In this document: piece by piece, positions 36,206 to 45,693 of the stretch
How the letters are laid out: each line of letters opens with the position of its first letter
How positions within the stretch are numbered: position 1 is the stretch's first letter
NCBI GenBank assembly: GCA_001404055.1
Contig: CXTY01000014.1
Location: 372,001-436,000, forward strand
Direction: 5' to 3'
Origin: Roseibium album
GTDB taxonomy: Bacteria; Pseudomonadota; Alphaproteobacteria; Rhizobiales; Stappiaceae
DNA: 64,000 nt
The notes under the pieces: model-generated
Seen by the model: only the letters and a program-made list of their open reading frames with translations
The model's database searches: none
What the model was told of the DNA's origin: nothing
Position numbers and translations under genes: made by a program

Positions 36206-38089
36206 ATGTTAAAAATTTCGGATCTTACATACCGGATCGGGGATCGCCTCCTGATCGACAGAGCAAGCGTTACCCTCGCCGGGAAAGCCAAAACCGGTCT
36301 CGTCGGGCGCAACGGCGCCGGCAAATCGACGCTTTTCAAAATCATCACTGGAGATCTCTCCACCGAAACAGGTTCGGTGCAGATCCCGAAGCGCGCCAAG
36401 ATTGGCCAGGTTGCTCAGGAAGCGCCCGGCACTGAAGACACGCTGATGGAAGTGGTCCTTGCTGCCGACAAGGAGCGGACCCACCTGCTGCAACAGGCGG
36501 AATCGGAAACCGACCCACACAAGATTGCCGACATCCACACGCGTCTTGCAGATATCGGATCGCACACAGCAGAAGCTCGTGCAGGAACCATCCTGTCCGG
36601 TCTCGGATTTGATGCAGCAGCGCAGCAACGCCCCTGCTCCTCGTTTTCCGGTGGTTGGCGAATGCGCGTCGCATTGGCTGCCGTGCTCTTCTCAGAACCA
36701 GATTTGCTGCTTTTGGACGAACCAACAAACTACCTGGACCTTGAAGGCACTCTTTGGCTGGAAAACTATGTTGCCCGGTATCCGCACCAGGTGCTGCTGA
36801 TCTCCCATGATCGCGACCTTTTGAACAACGCGGTCAACAGCATCGTTCACCTGGAAGGCGGGAAGCTGACCTATTACTCCGGAGGCTACGACAGTTTCGA
36901 TCGGCAGCGGCGGGAAGCATTGATCCTGGCTGGGAAAGCCAAAGTGAAGCAGGATGCCCAGCGCAAGCATATGCAGGCCTTTGTCGATCGTTTCCGCTAC
37001 AAGGCCAGCAAGGCCCGACAGGCGCAGTCACGCCTGAAGATGCTTGAAAAGATGCAGCCGATTTCGGCACTGACCGAAGCCAGCAGCAAACCGATCCATT
37101 TTCCCGATCCCGAGGCCCAGCTCGCACCGCCGATCCTGAAATTGGAGAATGTCTCGACGGGATACGGCGACTTAAAGATCCTGTCTCAACTGACGCTGAA
37201 CATCGACACCGATGACAGGATCGCCCTGCTGGGTGCAAACGGAAACGGCAAGTCCACTTTCGCCAAGCTGATTTCCGGACGTCTTGCCGCCATGGACGGA
37301 GAACTCGTAAAAGCGTCAAAACTGAAAATTGCTTTCTTCGCGCAGCATCAGCTCGATGAATTGAAACCATCGGAAAGTTCGGTTGCCCATGTTCGCGCAA
37401 TAATGCCGGATGCGCCTGAGGCAAAGGTTCGCGCCCGTGTCGCCCGTTTCGGTCTTCCAACTGATCGCATGTCTACGCCGGCAAAAGATCTGTCGGGTGG
37501 AGAAAAGGCACGCCTTCTCCTGGGTCTGGCTACTTTTGACGGCCCTCATCTTCTTATCCTCGATGAACCGACCAACCATCTGGATATCGACAGTCGCGAA
37601 GCGCTGGTCATGGCTTTGAACGATTTTCAGGGCGCTGTCGTCCTGATCAGCCACGACCGGCACCTTGTGGAAGCCTGTGCAGATCGGTTGTGGCTTGTCG
37701 CCGAAGGCAAAGTCGAACCTTACGACGGAGACATGGAAGACTATCGCCGATTGATCCTGCAAGGTCCGGAAGCTGTACAAAGGGCGAGAGACAAGGCGGC
37801 AGAGGAAGCGGCGAAAGCGTCTGGTCAGATAAAGCGCCGCGAGGCTGCGCAAAAACGCGGCCAGCTCAAACCTTTGAAGCAGAAGATCGACGCTACTGAT
37901 AAGGAAATCAGGCGACTGCAGGACAAAATTCGAAAGCTGGATACTGCTCTTGCTGATCCCGGTTTTTTCACCCGGGAACCAGAACGGGCAACCAAATTCA
38001 CCAAGGAACGTGCTTTTTGCGAAAAGAAGCTGGGAAAAGCCGAGGAAGAGTGGCTAGAGCTTTCTGCTGAGTACGAGGAAGCCAGCTGA
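36206..38089 (+). CDS. ABC-F family ATPase, YheS-like
   Basis: 627 residues with two tandem ATPase domains and no membrane segments, the mark of ABC-F translation factors that act at the ribosomal E site. Domain 1 has Walker A GRNGAGKST, signature SSFSGGWRMRVALA and Walker B LLLLDEPTNYLD; the linker carries RYKASKARQAQSRLKMLEKM; domain 2 has GANGNGKSTFAK, LSGGEKARLLLG and LLILDEPTNHLD. The SGGWRMR variant and linker match the YheS subgroup. A C-terminal coiled coil (~525-625) follows. Its stop overlaps the HAD gene start by one base (TGATG), so they are coupled. Confidence 0.93.
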   Translation: MLKISDLTYRIGDRLLIDRASVTLAGKAKTGLVGRNGAGKSTLFKIITGDLSTETGSVQIPKRAKIGQVAQEAPGTEDTLMEVVLAADKERTHLLQQAESETDPHKIADIHTRLADIGSHTAEARAGTILSGLGFDAAAQQRPCSSFSGGWRMRVALAAVLFSEPDLLLLDEPTNYLDLEGTLWLENYVARYPHQVLLISHDRDLLNNAVNSIVHLEGGKLTYYSGGYDSFDRQRREALILAGKAKVKQDAQRKHMQAFVDRFRYKASKARQAQSRLKMLEKMQPISALTEASSKPIHFPDPEAQLAPPILKLENVSTGYGDLKILSQLTLNIDTDDRIALLGANGNGKSTFAKLISGRLAAMDGELVKASKLKIAFFAQHQLDELKPSESSVAHVRAIMPDAPEAKVRARVARFGLPTDRMSTPAKDLSGGEKARLLLGLATFDGPHLLILDEPTNHLDIDSREALVMALNDFQGAVVLISHDRHLVEACADRLWLVAEGKVEPYDGDMEDYRRLILQGPEAVQRARDKAAEEAAKASGQIKRREAAQKRGQLKPLKQKIDATDKEIRRLQDKIRKLDTALADPGFFTREPERATKFTKERAFCEKKLGKAEEEWLELSAEYEEAS

Positions 38090-38787
38090 TGACACCGATC
38101 ACGACGCTCGGCTTTGATGCAGATGACACGCTTTGGCACAACGAGCGTGTTTTTCGGCTGACGGAGGAACGGTTTGCGACTCTGTTGGCCGACTATTCTG
38201 AAAAGAACCACCTGACTGACCGACTTCTGGCAGCTGAACGCCGCAACGTGCTCCACTACGGATACGGAGTGAAAGGTTTCACGCTTTCCATGATCGAAAC
38301 AGCTATTGAGGTGACTGACGGAAAAGTTCCGGCGGATGTCATTGCCGAAATTTTGGAAGCCGGACGTGACATGCTCTCCCACCCGGTCGATCCCCTTCCC
38401 TACGTGGAAGAAACGCTGAAAGCCGTTAAAGATGACTATCGACTGGTGTTGATCACCAAGGGCGACCTGTTCGACCAGGAACGGAAAGTCTCTGCCTCTG
38501 GGCTGGATGTCTATTTCGATGCGATCGAGATCGTTTCAGAAAAAAACGCTGACACATACAAAACGTTATTCTCACGTCATGGCACAGGTCCGACTGAAGC
38601 CATGATGATCGGGAATTCGCTCAAATCGGATATCCTGCCTGCATTGGAGGCCGGTGCATTTGGTGCACATGTGCCTCACGACATTACATGGGCTCTTGAA
38701 GAAGCGGACGCGCCGCACGGGTCAGACAGGTTCTTCAGGCTTGATCACATCGGCAAGTTGCCACAACTGTTGGCGCGGTTGTCGTAG
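38089..38787 (+). CDS. HAD-superfamily phosphatase
   Basis: 232 residues with the HAD motifs in order: motif I LGFDADDTLWHNE (Asp10 nucleophile, Asp12 acid/base), motif II LVLITKGD, the Lys region SEKNADTYKTLF and motif IV MIGNSLKSDILPALEAGAFG. The DDTLW form is common in YjjG-like nucleotidases and related enzymes. The substrate is not evident. Translationally coupled to the ABC-F gene, a link that has no obvious biochemical meaning. Confidence 0.9.
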   Translation: MTPITTLGFDADDTLWHNERVFRLTEERFATLLADYSEKNHLTDRLLAAERRNVLHYGYGVKGFTLSMIETAIEVTDGKVPADVIAEILEAGRDMLSHPVDPLPYVEETLKAVKDDYRLVLITKGDLFDQERKVSASGLDVYFDAIEIVSEKNADTYKTLFSRHGTGPTEAMMIGNSLKSDILPALEAGAFGAHVPHDITWALEEADAPHGSDRFFRLDHIGKLPQLLARLS

Positions 38788-38968
38788 ACATCTCCCCGCA
38801 ATTATTGACTTCCCCGGATTTTGTTAAAATCTGAGGTGTTGTGCTTACAAAACGTTTGAACTCCTCAGTCAGTTTATAGCTGCCTCACAGCGCGCTGTGT
38901 TAAGGTTGCCCTGTGTACCGGGTAATATATCCACCAGAGACGCGTGCAACGCATGCAAGGATTTAACA

Positions 38969-40207
38969 ATGGCCCTTACAAGATCCGTTCTTCTTCTGCT
39001 CGGCGCTACGGCGTTTGTTCTCGCCCCGGCTCTTTCACCTGAGCTTCCTTCCTTCTATGCAGCCGGAGACCAGGCTTTCGCAAAAGGCGGAAATGGTAAC
39101 GGCAACAGCGGTGGAAATGGCAACGGCGGCGGAAACGGAAACGGAAACGGAAACGGCAATTCCGGCGGCAATGGAAATAGTGGAAACGCCAACAAGGGCG
39201 GAAATTCGGCGTCCAACGGTTCAGGTAACAAAGGCCTTGGTTTTTTCAACCGTGGCAACGGCAAAAACAAACAAGCCAAGACAAACAGTGGGAACGGCAA
39301 GGGACTTGGCGGTTTCCTGAACTCCGTGTTTGGTGGTGGAAACAATGCCAGCAAATCAGGTTCCAGTCGCCAAAACGCGTCAAACGGTTCTGGCAAATCC
39401 AAAAACTATCGCCTGCCAAAATCAGAACGGGCGACGCTCGCCTCTGTATCCGCAACGCCGCTGGAGCATGCGAAGCATAAGAATTTCAACGCCAAACTCG
39501 GACGGCTGAATTCGCTAAAACGAAATTACCACGCTTATATCAATTCAAACTCACCGCATCTTGCGTCAATTGTTGCCTATATCGACGCGACGCTCACTTA
39601 TGATCGCCTGACTGGCGATCTGACGATTGCTGAAGAAGCTTTGACCGCTGCCAGAACCTTATTGGATGAAACGCTGGGCGGCATCACGCCATATGACGAT
39701 TTTGCTTATGAAGACCTCACAACCGAGGAGCTCGAGGCGCGTCTTGCGGAGCTAGAAGGCATCGATGCCAGCGAGTTTACGGAAGATCAGATCGCAGCGC
39801 TGGAAGCGGAAACAATCGCCCTTACAGAGGCTCTTGAAAGCGACGAATACGGCAATTTTAAAGAAGCCGAAACAGCGTTTAACGTACAGGAAAAAGGTCT
39901 AGAAGCTGCCGAAAAAACAGTCTCGGACGACGCGCTCAGAGAAGCACTTCTTGCAATGGCGAACGAAAATCGCGTCAGGGAATATGGTGAGGACTACGTA
40001 GACGACAAGATGCTCGATTGGGCGAAAGAAATTCTCGGCGTTGGCGATTATTTCGGAAAAATCGACGAGATCCAAGAATTCGAAGACGCCGCGAGCGATG
40101 GGGCAACGCCTGTTGCCCAGGAAGAAACAGCGGACACCGATGAGACTGGAGACAAATACATAAATCCCCTGAAGCTGCGCCTGCGGCTCTCTCAGGCCAG
40201 TGAATAA
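38969..40207 (+). CDS. Exported Gly/Asn-rich low-complexity protein with helical C-terminal domain
   Basis: 412 residues from the ATG at 38969 (CAAGGA upstream); an open frame 24 codons longer has no ribosome site. A signal peptide (ALTRSVLLLLGATAFVLAPALS) is followed by a Gly-Asn-Ser-rich, Lys-containing segment of about 120 residues (residues ~40-150: GNGNGNGNSGG-type repeats), then a helical, acidic domain with TEELEARLAELEGI and ATIAL-like repeats to the end, closing with KYINPLKLRLRL. I do not recognise a function. Similar Gly/Asn tracts occur in surface, fibre and matrix proteins. Alphaproteobacterial genomes often carry one, but the role is open. Confidence 0.75.
   Translation: MALTRSVLLLLGATAFVLAPALSPELPSFYAAGDQAFAKGGNGNGNSGGNGNGGGNGNGNGNGNSGGNGNSGNANKGGNSASNGSGNKGLGFFNRGNGKNKQAKTNSGNGKGLGGFLNSVFGGGNNASKSGSSRQNASNGSGKSKNYRLPKSERATLASVSATPLEHAKHKNFNAKLGRLNSLKRNYHAYINSNSPHLASIVAYIDATLTYDRLTGDLTIAEEALTAARTLLDETLGGITPYDDFAYEDLTTEELEARLAELEGIDASEFTEDQIAALEAETIALTEALESDEYGNFKEAETAFNVQEKGLEAAEKTVSDDALREALLAMANENRVREYGEDYVDDKMLDWAKEILGVGDYFGKIDEIQEFEDAASDGATPVAQEETADTDETGDKYINPLKLRLRLSQASE
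39085..39205 (+). repeat. Short tandem repeats coding Gly-Asn in the low-complexity protein
   Basis: A run of hexamers of the form GGAAACGGAAAC or GGCAATGGCAAC and relatives, coding Gly-Asn and Gly-Gly-Asn units. It is inside an ORF and keeps frame throughout. Such arrays can slip during replication and so vary in length between strains. Confidence 0.8.
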
Positions 40208-40229
40208 CGACTGGCTTTCCGGCAAACAG

Positions 40230-40622
40230 TCAGGATTGCTGTTCTACCGCCCCGCCCTCTTTCACCCAATCGCTAAAGCCGTCCTTCAAATGGGCGGCTT
40301 TGAACCCCATCTCGTTCAGCGTTGCCACAGTCAGGGCAGAGCGCCATCCTGAAGCGCAGTGAAATATGAAGCGCTTGTCCTCTGCAAAAATCTCTTTGAA
40401 ATAGGGGCTTTGAGGGTCAACCCAGAATTCCGCCATTCCGCGAGGACAGTGAAAGCTACCTGGAATGAACCCAGATCTTTGCCGCTCGCGCACATCTCTC
40501 AGATCTACGAAAACTACATCCGGTTCCTTAAGCAACGTTATGGCGTCCGCTGTAGGAATTTCTTCAATCTTGGCCCTGGCCTTGGCAACCAACTCAGCCG
40601 CAGACGTCTTCAGTTTTTGCAT
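40230..40622 (-). CDS. Rhodanese-like sulfurtransferase domain protein
   Basis: 130 residues, a single rhodanese domain. The active-site loop HCASGWRSAL contains the catalytic Cys, and the DVVFVDLRDVRERQRSGFIPGSFHCPRG segment is the usual domain core. Moves sulfane sulfur to thiol acceptors or carries it within the cell. An N-terminal helix (KLKTSAAELVAKARAKIEEI) is common in this single-domain subgroup. It follows holC on the same strand by 28 bases; the pairing may be simple co-transcription. Confidence 0.92.
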   Translation of the reverse strand: MQKLKTSAAELVAKARAKIEEIPTADAITLLKEPDVVFVDLRDVRERQRSGFIPGSFHCPRGMAEFWVDPQSPYFKEIFAEDKRFIFHCASGWRSALTVATLNEMGFKAAHLKDGFSDWVKEGGAVEQQS

Positions 40623-40650
40623 CAGTCCTACTCTTCATTGTTCCCTGCCC

Positions 40651-41103
40651 TCAGGCTTTTCTTTCCCAGCCGCCGGTTTGGGTCTGTTGCCAATAGGCTA
40701 TTTCAAAACCCTCTGACTTCGCTTCTTTCCAGCGTTGTCTGGCCTCTTGAACCGCATCATCGTCAGTGCCGTCAAACATATAGATTGCACGTTTGTAATC
40801 GCCGAGTGGCGGCGGAGACGCACGGTCGACGAGAAAGCGGACATCTGCGCCATTGGGATTGTCCTGCTCGGCCGTCAGGTAAATTGGTTGGTGTTCGGCA
40901 AAGCCATCGGCCTTGGTTCCATGGGGTAAAAAGCTGTCGTCGGCAAATGTCCACAAATGCGCATCGAGCGCGTTGCAGCGTTGCTCGCTACCAGTCTGCA
41001 CCACAACTTTCCAATCTCGCGCCAGACATTTGAGCAGAAGCTGCGGAAGAGCTGTTTCCATTGGTCTGTGCAGCAAGTGATAAAAAACGACTTCAACGCT
41101 CAT
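40651..41103 (-). CDS. holC: DNA polymerase III chi subunit
   Basis: Links the clamp loader to single-strand binding protein. 150 residues with EVVFYHLLHRPMETALPQLLLKCLARDWKVVVQTGS, LDAHLWTFADDSFLPHG, QPIYLTAEQDNPNGADVRFLVD and a C-terminal WKEAKSEGFEIAYWQQ that matches the family. E. coli holC is encoded beside pepA; here pepA also lies just upstream on the same strand, with only the small divergent peptide gene in between. Confidence 0.9.
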   Translation of the reverse strand: MSVEVVFYHLLHRPMETALPQLLLKCLARDWKVVVQTGSEQRCNALDAHLWTFADDSFLPHGTKADGFAEHQPIYLTAEQDNPNGADVRFLVDRASPPPLGDYKRAIYMFDGTDDDAVQEARQRWKEAKSEGFEIAYWQQTQTGGWERKA

Positions 41104-41367
41104 CGCTGACCCTGGACATGCAATTCATATTTGTTTCCTATTCAGCGACCGGCAATTTCCCAGGCCGGTGCCAAAGTGATGCATCTGTGCAACAGCAGAC
41201 TGTGCAAATTTGCTTAACAGCAAACCTAACATAGACATGCCACAAGACTCGTATCATTAACCCTTCGCAAATGTCGATTGACTAGGTTTCGTTCTGGGGA
41301 CGATCCAAGGATCATTTATTTTGGCTGGTGACCGGTATCCCGACCCAGCCTCATTGGGGAAATAAGT

Positions 41368-41484
41368 ATGCTTGCGCGTGTTGTTGTGTTTTGTGCTCTT
41401 GTGGCTGTCGTTGCTGGCGCCACTGCGGGAATGGGTCTTCTGGTTGAACCGGCAACAGCCTGCCAAACATACAAAACCTGCTAA
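41368..41484 (+). CDS. Putative 38-residue exported or membrane peptide
   Basis: MLARVVVFCALVAVVAGAT begins a hydrophobic signal- or anchor-like segment, followed by AGMGLLVEPATACQTYKTC with three Cys in total (positions 9, 32 and 38). The ATG at 41368 follows TGGGGAAATAAG, and a clean bidirectional terminator starts 18 bases past the TAA. Small size makes annotation uncertain, but signal-like start, ribosome site and terminator together suggest a real gene. It lies between holC and pepA, opposite their strand. No family is recognised. Confidence 0.5.
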   Translation: MLARVVVFCALVAVVAGATAGMGLLVEPATACQTYKTC

Positions 41485-41502
41485 GCACATCGATCTGGAC
41501 AC

Positions 41503-41531
41503 AAAAAACCCGCCAATCCGGCGGGTTTTTC
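41503..41531. terminator. Bidirectional terminator between the small peptide gene and pepA
   Basis: AAAAAACCCGCC pairs with GGCGGGTTTTT around the loop AATCC. T-runs appear on both strands, so it ends both the small plus-strand gene and the minus-strand pepA (stop at 41577). Confidence 0.9.
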
Positions 41532-41576
41532 TTATCCAGGCAGCACCTGAAAAATTCAAGTTTCGAGGGGAAGAAA

Positions 41577-43076
41577 CTAGCCCTCGTAGTGATCCGCAAC
41601 CAACTGGTTCAACAGGCGCACACCATAACCTGACGCCCAGCTTTGGCAGATATCATCTTTTGGTGCTCCAAAGGCTGTGCCGGCAATATCCAGATGCGCC
41701 CAGGGAACGTCATTGGCAAATCGCTGCAGGAATTGGGCAGCCGTGATTGAGCCAGCCCAACGTCCGCCGGTATTTTTTACGTCAGCATTGGGCGTGTCGA
41801 TGATCTTGTCATAGTCCTTGGAAAGCGGCAGGCGCCACAGGGGCTCACCACTTGTTTTGGCGGACGACAACAGGTTTTCTGCCAGGTCGTCGTTGTTGGA
41901 AAACAGCCCTGCGTTCAGATTTCCAAGCGCAACAAGGACAGCGCCCGTCAGCGTCGCCAGATCTATCATGATTGCCGGCTTGTACTTTTCCTGCGTGTAC
42001 CAAAGGGCATCTGCCAGAACCAGGCGTCCTTCCGCATCCGTGTTGAGGATCTCGATCGTGGTGCCGGACATGGCTGCCACAATGTCACCCGGCCTTTGAG
42101 CATTTCCATCCGGCATATTCTCTACCAGCCCGATCACACCGATGACATTGGCCTTGGCCTTACGAGCTGCGATGGCATGCATGGCACCGACAACAGCTGC
42201 AGCACCGCCCATATCACCTTTCATGTCTTCCATGCCACCAGCGGGTTTGATGGAAATCCCGCCAGTGTCGAATACGACGCCTTTACCGACCAGTGCTACG
42301 GGTGCTGCACCTTTTTTGCCGCCATTCCAGCGCATGACTGCCAGACGTGGCGGCCGAACTGACCCTTGAGCAACTCCAAGGAGTGCAGCCATTTTCAGCT
42401 TCTTCATTTCCTTTTCGCCAAGGATCTCAACCTCGACGCCGAGCATAGCGAGTTCCTCGGCCTTTTTTGCAAACTCCACTGGCCCGAGAACGTTTGCAGG
42501 TTCATTCACCAGATCCCGGGCGAGGATTACGCCATCCGCAATGCCTTCCGAAGTCGTCCATGACTTACGAGCACCTTTCGGATCAGCCACCTGTAACGTT
42601 AGTTTCAGGTCTTTCGGCTTTTCATCGTCGCTCTTCTTGGATTTGTAAGCATCGAATGTGTAGGCACGCAGTTTGGCGCCCATCGCAAACTCAGCCACCA
42701 ATTCATTCGAAAGCTCGGTTCCTTCTGGCGCATCCAAAACGATAGTTGCCGCTTCTGTCTTTGCCTTTTGAAGTGCTGAGAGCACCACCCCTCCAAGTGA
42801 ACGCCAATCATCCTTGGACAATTCTTCGGATTTTCCGAGACCGATGACCATCAGTCGATCAGAGCCGAGGCCTGCAGGAGCGAGCAGGTCAAGACTGGAC
42901 TTCATTTTGCCAGAAAACCCGGCAATGTCTGCGAACCTTTGCAGTCCACCCGCGAGGCCAGAAACAAGCTCGCTTGCACCATTGCCAAGTTTCAAACCTT
43001 CCCCAGCCAGGATGACACTCATTCCACCTTTTGGAGGAGCGATTCTTGAAAAGGAAATTTTCGCTAGTTTGGTCAT
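41577..43076 (-). CDS. pepA: Leucyl aminopeptidase, M17 family
   Basis: Zinc/manganese aminopeptidase that removes N-terminal residues; in some bacteria it also binds DNA. 499 residues. The catalytic C-terminal half shows [42 protein letters not shown] (metal Lys and Asp) and [20 protein letters not shown] (the second metal pair, the NTDAEGRL signature). The N-terminal third is the usual variable alpha/beta domain. Divergent from lptF. Confidence 0.97.
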   Translation of the reverse strand: MTKLAKISFSRIAPPKGGMSVILAGEGLKLGNGASELVSGLAGGLQRFADIAGFSGKMKSSLDLLAPAGLGSDRLMVIGLGKSEELSKDDWRSLGGVVLSALQKAKTEAATIVLDAPEGTELSNELVAEFAMGAKLRAYTFDAYKSKKSDDEKPKDLKLTLQVADPKGARKSWTTSEGIADGVILARDLVNEPANVLGPVEFAKKAEELAMLGVEVEILGEKEMKKLKMAALLGVAQGSVRPPRLAVMRWNGGKKGAAPVALVGKGVVFDTGGISIKPAGGMEDMKGDMGGAAAVVGAMHAIAARKAKANVIGVIGLVENMPDGNAQRPGDIVAAMSGTTIEILNTDAEGRLVLADALWYTQEKYKPAIMIDLATLTGAVLVALGNLNAGLFSNNDDLAENLLSSAKTSGEPLWRLPLSKDYDKIIDTPNADVKNTGGRWAGSITAAQFLQRFANDVPWAHLDIAGTAFGAPKDDICQSWASGYGVRLLNQLVADHYEG

Positions 43077-43414
43077 CTAAGGTCCCTATTGAGTTTGTTA
43101 TTGCTTGTGATCGGCCGATAATAATTCCCGGCCCCGCACATATTCTGTTTTAAGCGTTTCGCGAACCCTGGTTCAGCTTGCCATTTTGGTTCACACAAGC
43201 GCTGGAAATTTCACGGCATCGTTTCCATATTCGGCTCCATGGAAGATCGACAGTCAATCTGTACAAAGCATGGGGTTTCAATGGCTTTTCGGCAAGAGTT
43301 GCCAAAATTAATGTATATTAACCAATCTTATTCATGGGCCGTTCACCACATTCCGTGTTATTCGGATGTAGGTAAAATATCGTCATTTTTGCAAGGGCAA
43401 ATTCCGGCATCGTT
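43077..43414. other. Divergent intergenic region pepA / lptF
   Basis: 338 bases, expected to contain promoters for pepA and the lptF operon. The most visible structure is a hairpin with GGCAA (43291-43295) and TTGCC (43299-43303) around GAG, extended outward by T/A pairs past one bulge, followed by an AT-rich stretch with TATATT near 43315. No credible coding sequence is seen. Confidence 0.4.
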
Positions 43415-44602
43415 ATGAAGACGCTCGAACGTTACATTATCCGCCGGACTCTGTATGCTTTCACCTTCACGATCGCATCAATGACGGGTGTCGTCTGGGC
43501 GACGCAAGCATTGAGACAATTGGACCTGGTGACCTCAAAAGGTCAGACCATCGTGCAGTTTATCGGCATCACCATGTTGGCCTTGCCGTTTTTGATTGTG
43601 ATCGTAGCGCCGTTTGCTCTCATGATTGCTTTGATCCTTGTCCTGAATGCCTTGTCTGGCGACAGTGAGCTGATCGTCATTGATGCCAGTGGCGGTTCGC
43701 GGTTTCTGGTGCTCAAACCGGTTGTTCTGTTTTCATTTGTGATCATGCTGCTCACGGCAAGCATGTCTCTCTATTTCGCGCCCATGGGACTGGCTCAGCT
43801 CAGAACAGAAATCACCCGCGTTCGTGCGGACCTTGTGGCCAATATTGTCAAACCCGGTCGCTTTATCAGCGTTGAAAGCGGGCTGACGTTCCACATTCGA
43901 AACCGGTCCGGAAACGGCACATTGGACGGGCTTCTACTTCACGACAAAAGGGACGAGGAGACTGCATTCACCTACCAGGCCGACACCGGTCAGATTGTGG
44001 AGGCGGCTGATCGAACCCTGTTGGTCATGCAAAACGGAACAATCCAGCGACGCCCGAAACAGCAAGGTGACATTTCCATTGTTCGCTTCCAGTCGTACGC
44101 TTTTGATTTGTCTAACCTGATCCCGGAAGCGGGTGAACCGGTGTTCAAGGCAAGTGAACGTACGACCGCCAATCTCATGGCCCCGGGCCGCAGCGACGCG
44201 TATGCGCTTCAACACCCGGATAAATTAGCTGCAGAGCTGCACGAGCGATTCAGCCAGCCGCTTTATTGCCTCGCTTTCGGCCTGATCGTATTTGCTTTCC
44301 TCGGGAAGGCCAGAACAACCCGCCAAAATCGCGGGTTGGCAGTTCTTGGCGCGATCTGTTCCTGTGTCCTTCTGAGAACCAGCGGGTTCGGTGTTAGTGC
44401 TATTTACGTCGGTTCAACGGCCCTGCTCGGATTGCTTTACGTTGTGCCTGTTGCTGGCTCGGCACTTGCTCTTGTTTCGATCTTCAGAGAGAAAACCAGC
44501 GCTCAACCCAGGTGGCTGACGGACCTGCAATATGCCGTACAAAACCGGATCGACGCGATTGCCGACCGGTTCAACAATCCGCAAGCGGGAGGATCTGCAT
44601 GA
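43415..44602 (+). CDS. lptF: LPS export permease LptF
   Basis: One of the two inner-membrane permeases that, with LptB2 and LptC, lift lipopolysaccharide out of the membrane. 395 residues, with six membrane segments in two groups separated by a periplasmic beta-jellyroll domain (~120-270). The N-terminus (LERYIIRRTLYAFTFTIASMTGVVWATQALRQLDLV) is characteristic. The final TGA overlaps lptG (ATGA). First gene of a long envelope operon: lptF-lptG-lptD-surA-like-pdxA-rsmA. Confidence 0.95.
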   Translation: MKTLERYIIRRTLYAFTFTIASMTGVVWATQALRQLDLVTSKGQTIVQFIGITMLALPFLIVIVAPFALMIALILVLNALSGDSELIVIDASGGSRFLVLKPVVLFSFVIMLLTASMSLYFAPMGLAQLRTEITRVRADLVANIVKPGRFISVESGLTFHIRNRSGNGTLDGLLLHDKRDEETAFTYQADTGQIVEAADRTLLVMQNGTIQRRPKQQGDISIVRFQSYAFDLSNLIPEAGEPVFKASERTTANLMAPGRSDAYALQHPDKLAAELHERFSQPLYCLAFGLIVFAFLGKARTTRQNRGLAVLGAICSCVLLRTSGFGVSAIYVGSTALLGLLYVVPVAGSALALVSIFREKTSAQPRWLTDLQYAVQNRIDAIADRFNNPQAGGSA

Positions 44603-45693
44603 TTCTTGGCCGCACGCTGGCGCTCTATTTTTCCGGCCGGTTTTTGAAAGCGATTGTTGGTCTCTTTCTTTTTGCCGCCGCGCTCATATTTCTGTTCGAT
44701 GTTCTTGAACTCGTGCGCCGCGGTGGCGACCGTGAAGGCTTTTCCGTAATACGGGTCGCAATGATTTCCGCTCTCCGCGTCCCTCTCCTGCTGGAACAGG
44801 TTATCCCGTTCACCGTTCTGTTCGGTGCAATCGCCGCCTTCGTCTCGCTGAGCCGGGCTTTGGAACTTGTGGTTACGAGGGCGTCAGGAATTTCTGTCTG
44901 GCAATTCTCTTCGCCAGCCATCATCGTTGGTGTCGTCCTGGGTATCCTGTCAATCACGGTCTACAACCCGGCTGCAGTCTGGTTTCAGCAAAAGTCTGAC
45001 GACGTCGCCACTGGCTTGTTCGGCTCGGAACAGAGTTTTCTTCTTCAAACCACGAATGAAGTTTGGGTTCGCCAAGACGGATTGGACGGCGAATCTGTCT
45101 TGCTCGCCAAACAGCTTCTTGACGGTGGCACCCGGTTGCTCGGTGTCACGATCTTCACATTCGACAAGGACGGCACTTTCAGAGAGCGGATTGAAGCTGC
45201 AGAAGCCAGCCTCGGCAACGAAATCTGGAACCTTGAAGACGCGATTGTCTATACGACCGAGCAAGATCCTCAGACATATGGTCGCTATCAGGTCAGCACC
45301 TTTCTGACTGCGACCGAGGTGCGTGAGAGCATTGGGTCACCCGAATCGATTTCATTCTGGAACCTGCCTCGCTTCATTGAATTGGCAAGAAACGCGGGAT
45401 TACCGGCATATCGGTATAATTTGCAATATCAGACTCTTTTGGCCCGACCGCTTCTTTTGGTAGCAATGATTTTGATTGCAGCGGCAGTTTCCCTTAAAGT
45501 TTCTAGGTTTGGCGGGTTAGGAAGTATGATTCTGGGTGGAATCCTGTCCGGGTTCGTGCTTTACGTTCTAACCGAGCTTGCCAAGGACTTCGGGGGCGCG
45601 GGTATCGTCCCTCCTTTGGTAGCTGCATGGGCGCCTGGAATATTTGGAGTACTTATGGGTTTGACAATTCTCTTGCATCAGGAAGATGGGTAA
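44599..45693 (+). CDS. lptG: LPS export permease LptG
   Basis: The second LPS permease, 364 residues from the ATG at 44599, which overlaps the lptF stop by four bases. It begins MILGRTLALYFSGRFLKAIVGLFLFAAALIFLFDVLELVRRGG, a typical LptG start, and keeps the six-segment plan with a periplasmic jellyroll (~120-260). The open frame extends 29 codons upstream inside lptF but has no ribosome site there. Its 3' end overlaps lptD by eight bases. Confidence 0.95.
   Translation: MILGRTLALYFSGRFLKAIVGLFLFAAALIFLFDVLELVRRGGDREGFSVIRVAMISALRVPLLLEQVIPFTVLFGAIAAFVSLSRALELVVTRASGISVWQFSSPAIIVGVVLGILSITVYNPAAVWFQQKSDDVATGLFGSEQSFLLQTTNEVWVRQDGLDGESVLLAKQLLDGGTRLLGVTIFTFDKDGTFRERIEAAEASLGNEIWNLEDAIVYTTEQDPQTYGRYQVSTFLTATEVRESIGSPESISFWNLPRFIELARNAGLPAYRYNLQYQTLLARPLLLVAMILIAAAVSLKVSRFGGLGSMILGGILSGFVLYVLTELAKDFGGAGIVPPLVAAWAPGIFGVLMGLTILLHQEDG

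Noticed and set aside
39085-39205. Short regular repeats that could suggest a CRISPR array or minisatellite
   Set aside because: Repeats are hexamers, coding and in frame (Gly-Asn); there are no spacers.
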